Shown piece after piece: positions 22,108-32,560 of a DNA stretch of 64,000 nucleotides (position 1 is the stretch's first letter; every line of letters starts with the position of its first letter). The notes under the pieces were generated by a model, which saw only the letters and a program-made list of their open reading frames with translations, ran no database searches and was not told the DNA's origin. The position numbers were made by a program, and so were the translations under genes. This DNA is from Omphalotus guepiniiformis. Its lineage: Eukaryota; Basidiomycota; Agaricomycetes; Agaricales; Omphalotaceae. The stretch lies in assembly GCA_028554645.1 (NCBI GenBank), contig JAQOOI010000079.1, positions 496,001-560,000 of the forward strand. Direction: 5' to 3'.

Positions 22108-22894
22108 TATCTTGAGCTTCTGTCTGTGCGGATGCGCGCCTTCTTGGTTGCCATGTTTCATTGCTCTTGGAAACTTTGTTCAGTACGAGTTCAGTATAAT
22201 TTCCATCAACTTCGTAGCTTTTCAGCTACCTAATTGCCGACCGTCGCCACCGAGATATATGAGGCGAATTTCAAAGAAAGGATTCAAAGCGAAAGATGGA
22301 ACATATGGAATCTTCCTCTTTCTCGAACGTTTTTCAGCTTCCATCCTCTTCTATGTATCCCTTTTCTTTGTTCAATTCATGGCTCCTAGCCTATGAACTT
22401 CGTCCAGGGTTCTCTTTTCTGTGATTCTTTTCCTTACCCTTCAGGTGTCCCGTTTCGGGCAAGAAAAGCAAAGGCGCTTCCCCGATCTCGATCTATGCGC
22501 CATCATTGAGTTCAATTTGTCAAATTATCATAGGCTCCCTGAAGCCAAAGTCTCCCCCAATGGATGGATTAGGGTATGTTCAGAATATGTTCCTCGTGGT
22601 CGCTCAAGATTGTCTGTTGTCTTCAGTTACATATATGACTGCGCTTAAGGGACGCGAAGTGGAGACAAATAAACATGCATGGGCCAAATGCTTGCAAACG
22701 AGGGCAAATGGTGAAAGAAGGTGAATCGATCTTACCCATTTGAGACTTTTTGCCGATCTGTGTAGAATCTGGATCTTGCTTCCGTTCTAAGATGGTCAGA
22801 ATCCGCGTAGGGCAAATGATATAATGAAATTCATCCAGAGGTACTATAGACAACCCGCGATTTTCTTTTGCCCACCTACGTTCATTTTCAAGAC
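22108..22894. other. Spacer upstream of the alpha/beta hydrolase gene
   Basis: About 790 bp. Small hydrophobic frames only; nothing recognised. Confidence 0.5.
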
Positions 22895-24300
22895 ATGCCT
22901 TTCATTGTCATCCCGAACGCGGCTTCAGGGCCTGTGAAGTTTCGGTATTACATTTCGACGCCAGAGTCCACATCTAGTGAGACTATCAACCCAAGTCTTC
23001 CTACTATCGTGTTCATCCATGGGGTGCACTTGGCACTGGAAATATTTACCTGTGAGTGCGAAGGTTCATACGTTGTCCAGTTCCCGACAGCAACAACTGA
23101 CTGGTACCCGCCATGCCGTACAGTTCAATTCAGAGATCCCAAACTCAGAAGATTTAATCTTATAACCGTTGATTCACGAGGTCATGGTGAAACAGAGGGT
23201 CGAATACCCAGCAACTACTCATGCGAGACGGCAGCAGAGGACCTCGTCCTGATCATGGTGCGTACGTTGATGAATGCTCCACTCCGTCTCGCTCAATTAC
23301 TGGACACAGGACGCGCTTAATCTCCCAGCCTGTCATATCTTTGGTGTATCCCTGGGATCTATAATAGCACTTCAATTTGCTATCACGTATCCAGAGAAAG
23401 TTTTATCTCTCTTCTTACTGTCGCCTTTGGGTTTGGAAGAGGTAGGCGTCACCACTCTCAATGCCCCAAACAAGTCTCACTATCAGCTCTCCTTGCCCAT
23501 CTGCTTGACTTCATAGCCGACCGACGTCGCGGAAGGCCGCAGTGCGCTTTATCAATCCTGGGCAGAATGTTTCAGACAGGGATCGGAAAAAGAACAGATT
23601 GATCCGGAAGCAATGGAATTTGCGCTTCAGGGAGGTATGGAACTCTCATTCACGGACTGGCACTGTGACATCGTCAACGGGTATGTCATGTTCCAATAAT
23701 GCATTATTGTCTGCCTCTAACCTCGCTTGCCAGGTTGGTACGGGTCTGCATCGCGCAATTGATCCACAATTGGAACGCGCAAAACTTGGATGAATACAAA
23801 ATCGCAACTCTCGACATCTTTACTCAACGCAAAGCATTTTCTAAAGACGCTCTCACAAAAGTCCAAGTACCTGTGAAACTAGGTCATTGCATGGCTGATG
23901 TCGCGTATCCGTTGGAATACAGCCAGAAGTTTCTTGACGTCCTGCAAGATGCGCGTGTTAGTGCGTCGCTGGAGACAATACCTGGCGCATCACATTTCGG
24001 GAATTATGAACACGCGGATAGGTGAGGAGGCTCACTAGTACCGTTGACACTGAGTGTTGCTAATCATGATAACGGCTATGACTTAGGGTCAACTTACTTT
24101 TGAATGATTTTGTAGAGTCGTTGACAGATGGCGAACTGCCGCCTGCCGTGAAAGAAGCGAATTCACCTTGGGATGTGAGTACTTGCTTACTCATGAGGGG
24201 TGCGCTCAGTAGCCGATGATAACACTGATAGATTCCTTCACAGGAGACATTACACCTAACAGATGACGATGACGATGATATTTTTATTGTTCAGTCATAA
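22895..24300 (+). CDS. Alpha/beta-hydrolase fold protein
   Basis: Serine hydrolase of the alpha/beta fold, substrate unknown. Start MPFIVIPNAASG at 22895, in the context of a short leader. Predicted first exons are 22895-23051, 23124-23257 and one starting at 23310; their phases agree. Features: oxyanion strand TIVFIHGVHLALEIF, VDSRGHGETEGR, nucleophile elbow FGVSLGS (Ser), a cap region, acid strand VPVKLGHCMADVAYP (candidate Asp) and catalytic His in GASHFGNYEHAD. The C-terminus is acidic (TDDDDDDIFIVQS) and ends at 24300. Only 67 bp separate its stop from that of the convergent folate gene. The closest recalled groups are epoxide-hydrolase or 3-oxoadipate enol-lactonase-like proteins. Confidence 0.8.
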
Positions 24301-24367
24301 CACGAATACGCTTGGAACGCACGATGTAAAAACACTGTACAATCCCTAACATGAAATGCATACATAC

Positions 24368-25254
24368 TTAAACTGTAGCAACAACTTCATCTGGAGTGAT
24401 AATCATATCCATTTTCCAATCATGCGAATCAGTCGGGATCGCAGTTTCAATCAATTGTTCGCGCAAGGACAACGCCACTTGAACTCGGGGCTCAGCCATG
24501 ATCTGCACAGGGACAAGAGATCGGATACTGACCGAGTAATGGGCGCGGACATTTGTTGGAAATATACGATGAAATGTATCTATCATAGTACCCTTTACCA
24601 TGCCCAAGTCGAGACAGTGCTCGGTCGAAAGCTACACCTATGAAAGGCTCGTACACCGTTCGAGACTAAGCCGCCGCCGACGTGTTAACAAATTACTCAC
24701 CAGGTACTAATACCATGTCCAATTCAACATCCGAAGCTACGTCGGCATCACTAATAGGCTATTGTTAACCATCCCGAGCGCCCGGACGTACCGTTATCTC
24801 TGGGTTTTCCATCCCACTCACTGGTAGGCTCTCGAATACCCCATATCCCACTGGGCAACGAGTTCAAATCGTCACTGCTATATACTCGCAGAAACTCCAT
24901 GCGTCCATCAACACTGAGATCGATTTTTGGTACGAATAATGATCTTCCTGAAAGAGACCTTCCAACGCCTCGACAATACAACGTCAATCATTCTTACCTG
25001 AAGAGAGGATCTGCGACACGATAAGCGAAGTGTCCAGTTCACCAGACGGCATGTTCAAATAACAGCTGATAGTTTTGCATTGACGAAAAGCAGATAAGGA
25101 GAAAACTCTGGCAGCTACAGCCTTAGCTGGAAAAATGACCTCAGATACAGAATGTTACAGAACGTAGAGGAAGCAGTTAGATTGCTCTGCAATCTTTGCA
25201 GCATCCAATGTACGCAAAGCGCCGCTGACAGATTTCCGCAGCTCCTTTTTCTGA
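24368..25254 (-). CDS. 5-formyltetrahydrofolate cyclo-ligase, 5' end unresolved
   Basis: Converts 5-formyl-THF to 5,10-methenyl-THF using ATP. Conserved blocks in order on the minus strand: KKELRKSVSGALRTLD (N-terminal basic helix), LNMPSGELDTSLIV, FVPKIDLSVDGRMEFLRVYS, GIWGIREPTSEWDGKPRD, DMVLVPGVAFDR, LGHGKGYYDRYI and the end DWKMDMIITPDEVVATV. The GxGKGYYD motif is diagnostic. Short introns interrupt it. The start is unclear: the nearest upstream in-frame ATG (25289) is separated from the first block by a TAA at 25266-25268, unless a GTCAG acceptor next to KKELRKS joins an upstream exon. The first intron also lacks an obvious donor. Either the first exon lies upstream or the gene is decaying. 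Confidence 0.8.
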
Positions 25255-26184
25255 CCCCGTAGAGCTTATTGAGAAGAGCTTGCCAACATTGCCCCCGCAT
25301 GGCCCGCCAGCGGAGCGCGTTGTTAGTCAAGTGGGAAGGCCGGGCCGACCGGGGCCGACGGCCAGATCACGAAGTTGGCAAGTCACATTAACTCATACTC
25401 TCAGCGCTCGAGTCTCAAGTCTCCCCTCCGGGTCCCGTAGAATTGAGAACTCTCTCAAGATCTCAAAGACTCAATTCTACCCTCCGTCTCAGTACTCAAG
25501 TCTCCTCTCCGGGTCCCGTAGGCTTTGGGTAGGCTCAAGCCTGCTCAACTTGAAGCTCACACTAAATCTTGGCAATCTCGCTCCTTCTCAGACCTTGTAC
25601 GCACGTCGGAACATCGGAGGTTCGTCATAAGGTCGTCCATTAAAATATGGATTGGACTGTGAATATGTAGTGAGACATTTTGTGCAGCTGACACGAGCGG
25701 TTTCCAAAGAATGTCCCAAGGAATGCATCCGAGCCCCAGTTTCACCACTCTTCGTTAGGATATCTTACTACGTCTAGAGTTCAGTAAGTCTCAAACTCGC
25801 CAACCAACGAGTCAGAATCTTGTGTGTGAGTTGCGAGATCATGAGGTAGCAAGATATGTGGAAGGGAGGCCGAAGTTGAGGTTCGATTTCTGCTACGAAA
25901 GAGTTTCTTTACGCCCGCCCCATGGAGTCGCCGCACGAGAACAGCTCCAAAAAATTACCAAGCGCGTCCCTACCTACTAGACGGCCGAAATTCTTACATG
26001 GCCGAAATCTTCAACCGTTTAATCCTTGTCTATTAGTATGCATATCTATGTGTTTCGAACGGCAGCCCACCACATGTCGGCAACGCACTGTCCGGTCAAT
26101 CAGTAAACAGCCAACTCGATTTCGCTAATACTCTCACCATTCGTCTCTGCCGGTAAATTAGCTCTGAAGGAAATACATCGCGTT
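25255..26184. other. Spacer with a short direct repeat
   Basis: No gene recognised. A 27-bp segment CTCAAGTCTCCNCTCCGGG plus TCCCGTAG occurs near 25415 and again near 25497, with CTC-rich sequence between. Confidence 0.45.
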
Positions 26185-27508
26185 CTACATACTACTAGAT
26201 CCACCGTATGAAGAAGAATCAGCACCGGCACCGCCTCCACCTGATGCATTCATCCCCATATCGTTACCCATCTCCGAATTCGTGTTCATACTTGGGTCCG
26301 ACTGCATCCCCGAATTCATATCCGTGCTTGCGTCTGACAGCCCCGAATTCATATCCACGCTTGGGTCAGATTGCATCCCGGCACCATTTTCTGCTGACGA
26401 AGGGTCAGCATTATTAGATCCGCCGCCGTTCATCCCAGCGTTCGAATCACCCATCGTAGTTGGCGAATTGTCGAGCCCAGATGTTGGTCCACCACCGGTA
26501 GTATCAGCATCGCTTCCACCGTTAAAAGTGGATCCACCACCAGTAGTATCAGCATCGCTTCCACCGTTAAAAGTGGATCCACCACCGGTGGTATCAGCAT
26601 CGCTTCCACCGTTAAAAGTGGATCCACCACCGGTGGTATCAGCATCGCTTCCACCGTTAAAAGTGGATCCACCACCGGTGGTATCAGCATCGCTTCCACC
26701 GTTAAAAGTGGATCCACCACCGGTGGTATCAGCATCGCTTCCACCGTTAAAAGTGGATCCACCTTCGTTACCACTGAGTCCGGCACCTCCGTTATCAGAA
26801 CTTGAAAGTGTGCCAGTTCCATCATCGGACCCAGAAGTTAATCCACCATCGCCGTTAGGCCCGGATGGAGGTATACTGTTCTGGCCGCCTGAAGTGGGAG
26901 TTGGCTCGTTACCCAGCGAGCCGGATGGAGAAGCAGACGTGGGTGTAGATGCAGAGGGCGAGGGAGAGGGGGTTCTGGAGCAGCATGCAAGGACATTTCT
27001 CACACCGTTTTGAAGTGAGGTGCAGATTCCTACACCAGGCTTACACGTCCAGTGGGTTCCATCTGTAGATACCGCTGCTGTGGGCATGTTGCTAGAGGAA
27101 ACAAAAGAGTTAATCATAGAGGCCTGAGGGATACACTGCAGATGGTCAGAAACGTATGAGGTACTGACTTTACGCATGTCGCGTTACCACTCGGGGAATA
27201 GTTTCCGCATGGACCGTCCTTGTTTGACGAGAATACAACACAGTTGTTGGCTACCATGACCGATCCTAGGCTAGGCCCGCTAGAGTCGATGCTCTAAATA
27301 ATAAAAGTGAAAGCGAAAAGTCTGTAATTGAGTCGTGCTGTGGTGTATTTGCCACACTCACCGGAGCGTTTGCGATGCCAATTTCACCTGGTTGACACAC
27401 GGATAATTGACCTCCGAAGTCAGTGAAACCTCGAATTCCGATGGCAGCAGCATTGGATGAAGCGACGGCGAAAGAAGACAGGGCGAACACAGATAGGGTT
27501 GGACGCAT
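26185..27508 (-). CDS. Secreted Ser/Gly-rich protein with a tandem 15-aa repeat
   Basis: Exon 1 (27508-27362) encodes a signal peptide (MRPTLSVFALSSFAVASS...) and the start of a Cys-containing N-terminal domain. That domain continues in a second exon (SIDSSGPSLGSVMVANNC, PCGNYSPSGNATC) and a third (STDGTHWTCKPGVGICTSLQ, VLACC). It carries about seven cysteines, suggesting disulfides outside the cell. After it comes a Ser/Thr/Pro linker and then six copies of STFNGGSDADTTGGG. An Asn/Gly/Met-rich tail ends in SSYGGSSSM. No hydrophobic C-terminal tail is visible, so GPI anchoring is unlikely. Likely a cell-wall or secreted structural protein; no known family recognised. The repeat length is expected to vary between strains. 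Confidence 0.7.
26491..26760. repeat. 45-bp coding minisatellite, six copies
   Basis: Six head-to-tail copies of a 45-bp unit inside the secreted Ser/Gly-rich gene, nearly identical apart from a few third-position changes (ACCAGTAGT / ACCGGTGGT). Because the unit is 15 codons long, at least three frames remain open through it, which explains the long spurious frames on both strands. Confidence 0.9.
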
Positions 27509-28777
27509 TGTTGTATCGAGTGATAGGCTCACGATTTAAGTTTCAAGTGACCAGCACAAGAATCTGAGTGGAAGGATATGGGCGCAGCCTGAGGGATCGA
27601 AGAGCATCGTTTGAAGTTTTTATATCCTGTATGTTACGAGGGTCCACGGTTGTTAGAGGCGATGCTGGGTACCTTGATGTGTTCAACGCCAATTCAGACT
27701 AACCTCGGTTGTGAGATGCATTTGGTTCATTGAATCCCTCCGGAGATTGATCTTCGGTTGTACCCTACAGACGTATCTGCTGCGTCGTCGCCACATAACT
27801 GACATGTTATATAGCCTTCCTAACGTACATAGTTGAATTCCATGGATTCTTTTCCTATGTCGTGAGCGAACCTGGGTTGACGGTTGAACGTGGTTGATGC
27901 GCCGGCGGCTGTGTTGCACGCTGATTACTTAGGTAAGCTGTTCCTTTTATCTTTTGACCCCGCTACAAGCCTACAACACTGTTGTATCCTAGAATTGGCG
28001 TTTACTTCGAATGTTTTAGTTGGCGCTCGAACGTGGTGGAACCTCCTGCAAACATCATGCAGAGCGGATTTATTCTCTCGTTAAACCGTATCGTCGAAAG
28101 ATCCATGAAGCTGATTAGTCGGATGCAATGTGAGTTTGAGCTGCCTTGCTAAAGTTCCCATTTCTAACAATTGAGCCCTCTGCAGCCTCAGGCACTATTC
28201 TCCTCATTGCATACAGCGGATCACAAGTGATCCATGTCAGGGTAAAATCATCCTTGGAAGGCAAGCACTTCATCTGTAAGGCAGAACGACCATTAATGCC
28301 AAGCATTTATGTAGGACCTCCTTGCGGAACGTTCTCATGCTCGTGAGACGACTCAACGATGCCATTCGGTCCGTCAGCTCAAACCCGTACGATGTGTAAC
28401 TCGTTAGTTCAAGGACGGAACTACGTATCAGGGTTTTAACCTCCAGGATTGTTGTGTGACTGAAGCTATTGCGGAGACGGTAACGAGGCCAACTATGTAA
28501 GGAAAAATCTTTCGAACTTTGATGGAAAATCAGTGGCTAATGCGTCGAATTGTCAGTTACATAGATTTTCGCCGTCGAGAGTTCCCATGAGATACGCCAC
28601 CCAAGATCCGTTCGAGGTCCCTTTGAGCCCTTTTCATGTGTAGTCTGGATGGCCGGGTCCATTCATTATTGCTTATCTTTCGGTGCCCTTGTGTCCGACC
28701 ATGAAGACCATACGAGCAAATGGCATCTAAGGGGTTGCGCCAAGAGTTCACTAATATTTTGTTACTGGCGGGCACAG
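27509..28777. other. Spacer of 1.3 kb
   Basis: Divergent upstream regions of the secreted protein and the sedolisin. No gene, RNA or transposon recognised. Confidence 0.5.
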
Positions 28778-28784
28778 TATAAAA
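28778..28784 (+). promoter_or_regulatory. TATA box of the sedolisin gene
   Basis: TATAAAA, 57-63 bp upstream of the ATG at 28841, a normal spacing for a strongly expressed fungal secreted enzyme. Confidence 0.5.
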
Positions 28785-28840
28785 GATGACCAGCAGGAAA
28801 AGAGAAAACGTCCTCTCATCTGCTGATCAGGACTAGAGAA

Positions 28841-31063
28841 ATGGTTCGCTGGATATCTTGTGCTCTTCTTGCAGCTGTCATTCCCTCGCTGGTGACGGGA
28901 ACTCCCACCCGTCGTGCGATGGCTGTTCACGAACAGCGCGAGACTCCCCGCGCGTTCGCAGCCATGGGCAAGCCTAGTGCGGACACCACTCTCGATCTTC
29001 GAGTCGCTCTCAAAGCAAAGGACTTGGCAGGCCTCGAGAAGGCTTTGTTCGATGTCAGCACTCCCAGCAGTGACTTGTACGGCCAACATCTGGGTCTCGA
29101 CGAGGTATACGCGTTGCATTTTGACCCATTTTATTGCCTGGCTGATATGTTCGTTTAGGTGAAAGCCTTCGCTGCACCTACTCCTGAAACAGTATCTGCT
29201 GTCACTGAATGGTTGCAAGAGAACGGGATTTCCAACGTCCAAACGAGCGGACCGTTCGATGACTGGTTGACGTTCTCCACTTCGGTGTCGAACGCAGATG
29301 CTCTTCTCAACACGAACTTTGAGAGTTTCGTTCACATCGACAGCGGTGAACGTTCTATTCGTACTTTGGAATACTCTCTACCCACGGACCTCCTCCAACA
29401 TATCGATTTGGTGCATCCGACTACAGCCTTCGCGAAGCCCTTGAGTGCGAAGCCCGTAATGTCCATTCCTATTCCAGGATCCGCCAATATTACGGAAAGG
29501 GCCAACTCAGCACCGTCGTCATGTAACTCTGCTGTCACTCCAGCGTGTCTGCAAGCCCTGTACGGAATTCCTACCACACGAGCTACTCAGTCTTCAAATC
29601 ACCTTGGTGTCTCCGGGTTCATTGATCAATTCGCTCAAGTGAGTGTTCATTCTAGCGTTGCTGATATGACATAACTGACATCATACCAAGACGGCCGACC
29701 TAAGAACATTCCTCACTTCTTTGCGACCTGATATCGCATCCACCACCACGTTTACTGTCCAGACTCTAGATGGAGGACAGAATCTTCAAGGTGCAAACGA
29801 AGCAGGAATTGAAGCGGTAAGGGCGATCTGCGAGACCTATTCGTCTAAACAAAACTGACACTGCACACAGAACCTCGATATTCAATATACCGTCGGTGTA
29901 GCCACTGGTGTCCCAACATTCTTTATCTCGGTTGGCGACTCATCTACTGACGGTGTGAACGGGTTCATCGACATCATCAACTTCTTAAATGCCGAGTCTT
30001 CCCCTCCTCAAGTTCGTTAGAACCTCCTTCCTGTCCGTTAACTGTCTCACCACAAATTTAGGTTTTAACGACGAGTTACGGGTTTGACGAGACTGATCTC
30101 GGCTCTGCTCTGGCCACGTAAGCATCTATAGTCATCCCGGATAACTTCCCTCTCAAAACGGTTCTGTTTTTCAGCCGAGTCTGCAATGCCTACATGACCT
30201 TGGGAGCTCGTGGAGTGTCGATTCTGTTTGCCTCCGGTATGAATTTGTATTCCTATGCACCTGAGCTAGAATTCACGAATTGGGGGGTTGCTAGGCGACG
30301 GTGGTGTTTCTGGCGGTCAATCACAATCCTGCACCACATTCATCCCCGCTTTCCCCGGTGGATGCCCCTTCCACACCTCCGTCGGTGCTACCCAAGGTGT
30401 ATCTGAAACCGCCGCAAGCTTCAGCAGCGGTGGTTTCTCCAATGTCTTTGCAAGACCCTCGTACCAAGCTTCAGTTGTTACTACGTATCTCAACGCTCTT
30501 GGTAACACTAACTCTGGAAAATTCAACCCCAACGGACGAGCGTTCCCTGATGTTGCTGCGCAAGGAGTCAATGTTGAGATTGTGAATGCTGGACGTTCTG
30601 GGTTGGTGGATGGAACTTCTTGCTCTAGCCCTATCTTTGCCAGTGTTATTTCTCTCATCAATGATCGTCTCATTGCTGCCGGCAAACCTGTACTTGGATT
30701 CTTGAACCCTTTGTATGCACTTTCCGTTTTCGATGGTTACAATAGTAACTGCACTCTGACGCGATTATCTTAGCTTGTATGCGAATCCCAGCGCATTCTT
30801 TGACATCACGACTGGTTCTAACCCTGGATGTTTGTATCTTCTTTCTCTCTCTCTCTCTCAGGTCAATATATTGTTATTGCATGCTCATATATCCATCTAT
30901 TTCAGGCGGTACAAATGGCTTCCCCGCTCGCGCCGGTTGTAAGTTTCATATGCCCGTGTTACCCAAAGTACGATACTAACATATTCTTTCTCGCTTAGGG
31001 GACCCGGTGACTGGCCTTGGTACACCAAACTTTGCTGCTTTACTTCGTGCTGCTGGTGTTTAA
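28841..31063 (+). CDS. Sedolisin / tripeptidyl-peptidase I-like serine-carboxyl peptidase (family S53)
   Basis: Secreted acid peptidase. Signal peptide MVRWISCALLAAVIPSLVTG, then a propeptide of about 170 residues (PDxxHYGKHL-like block SSDLYGQHLGLDE, WLQENGI, ADALLNTNFESFVH). The mature enzyme probably begins near NSAPSSCNSAVTPACLQALY. Catalytic residues are visible: Glu and Asp in IEANLDIQY (four apart), oxyanion Asp in ASGDGGVSGG, nucleophile Ser in GTSCSSPIFAS. Ca-site elements are DITTGSNPG and WDPVTGLGTPNF. At least eight short introns; the frame closes at 31061-31063. All key residues are present, so it should be active. Family members release tripeptides at acidic pH and serve nitrogen nutrition in wood and litter fungi. 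Confidence 0.92.
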
Positions 31064-31720
31064 GAGAAGAATAATGTAAATATGACACAATGGAAGCTTC
31101 GTGTTTTTTTCTTTTGCTTTGGATATTGATCGCATGGATAGGCTATCACTAAGAATTTCACTCTCGCTCCGGGGGCTTCAGTGCTTTCCTTCGCATTGTC
31201 AATGTTGTTCTCGCTGAGCTTTCCTCCTCTGACACTCTGATGGGGGTCACAGAATCTACCGGGAGACTATAGCTCTACACATTTCAGATCCTGTCATTTG
31301 GTGTCATTGGTTCGGCGACATTCTGAACATTCAGGCTAACAACGTGGCCCACTTCCACAGTAACCCACTGATGTACAGTCTATTGGTTGCGCATTCCTTC
31401 AAGGATCAATATCAATACAATTCGGTGTTATACGGGGCTTATGAAACATAGACTCGGACCGTCATCTGGAGACCGCTGTGGGCCGTGCACTTGGTCCCAG
31501 AATCATACAACGCCTTCCGACAGTCATGTACATACTCTTTGAGCTCTCCGAGTCTCGAGGTCTATGAGACTATGCTTCACGTACTTGTGTACTCTGCGTA
31601 CAATTCTTACTCTTACTCTGTCGTCAGTCTGCGTTCCACCTAGGGACGGCGGAGATAGTACCGTGGTCTGTCGAGTGCAGGGTCGGGGTCAGCTTGAGAC
31701 GGGCTCGGCCTCAAGACTGA
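31064..31720. other. Spacer downstream of the sedolisin
   Basis: About 650 bp, 3' UTR and intergenic. Nothing recognised. Confidence 0.45.
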
Positions 31721-31990
31721 ATTTGCGACTTACACGCATGCCCTAAAGCCTGCCTAAAGCTACAAATTATAATACACGGGTGAATATTTGTGCAAACGAA
31801 AATCGAACTACAAAGCAGCGGAACGAAATAGTCTCCCCTAGGCAACTCTGAGCTACCGTACCCTCCGCTTATCAGAGGAACGAAAGGAGGGATACAGGAG
31901 TTTCGGCTTGCATTATGACCGGCGACTCGTGGCAATTAGCACCTCATTCCGAGGCCTACTCTTCAATCCTTTCCTAACTGCTGGTAGTCG
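31721..31990. repeat. Degraded copy of the RRP3 3' end and flank
   Basis: Direct-repeat partner of 35824-36090. Shared stretches in the same order: ATTTGCGANTTACACGCATG, GAACTACAAAGCAG, ATGACCGGCGACTC, and CTTCANTCCTTTCCTA. The second copy spans the stop codon and last codons of the RRP3-type helicase gene, so this is a diverged fragment of that gene end. Confidence 0.6.
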
Positions 31991-32059
31991 ACTTTTTTCC
32001 TGCTTTCTTTTCTCTTATTTTCTTCTTTTTTTTCAGGATCTGAATTTTTGAATACACAT

Positions 32060-32560
32060 TGAGCAACCGAAACCAAGAAAATACAAAACCCCAAACGAAA
32101 CCTAAGACCCAAGACCCAAAAAACCCAAAAGACAAGACCCAAGGGGTATATAGACAAAAACCCACAAATGAAACCCGAAAAAAAAACCCCGAAAAAGAAA
32201 GGGTATACCACTCCAAAAACCCAAGAAATATAAAACTCCAAAATCCACAATCCAACACAGGTATAAGAGAAAAGGGTATACAACTCCACGAAAAAGAAAC
32301 CCGAAAAAAGAACCCGAAAAAGAAAACCCGAAAAAGAAAGGGTATACAACCAGAAAAACCAAGAAATATAAAACCCCAAAATCCAAAATCCAGCACAGGT
32401 ATAAGAGAAAAGGGTATACAACTCCAGAAAAACCAAATAAAACCCAAAAGATAAAACCCAAAAGATATAGATCCACGAAAACCCAAAAAAGAACAGAAAA
32501 AGGGTATACAACTCCAGAAAAGACCCAAATAAAACCCAAAATAAAACCCTAAAACTTCAG
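32060..32560. repeat. A/C-rich, strand-asymmetric low-complexity tract with internal repeats
   Basis: About 500 bp made of AAACCC, CCCAAAA and GAAAAAG-type words, with very little T on the + strand. A segment of about 68 bp at 32221-32288 recurs nearly unchanged at 32359-32426 (offset 138). GGGTATAC marks further partial units at 32201, 32274, 32340, 32412 and 32502. Long open frames on both strands are by-products of the skewed composition. Confidence 0.8.

Noticed and set aside
26282..27013. 243-codon + strand frame across the minisatellite
   Set aside because: It is the antisense shadow of the secreted protein gene, held open by a 45-bp repeat; the minus frame has signal peptide, Cys pattern and introns.
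32543..32560. AAACCCTAAAAC resembling telomeric repeat
   Set aside because: A single occurrence within a tract of similar A/C words; no tandem CCCTAA array.
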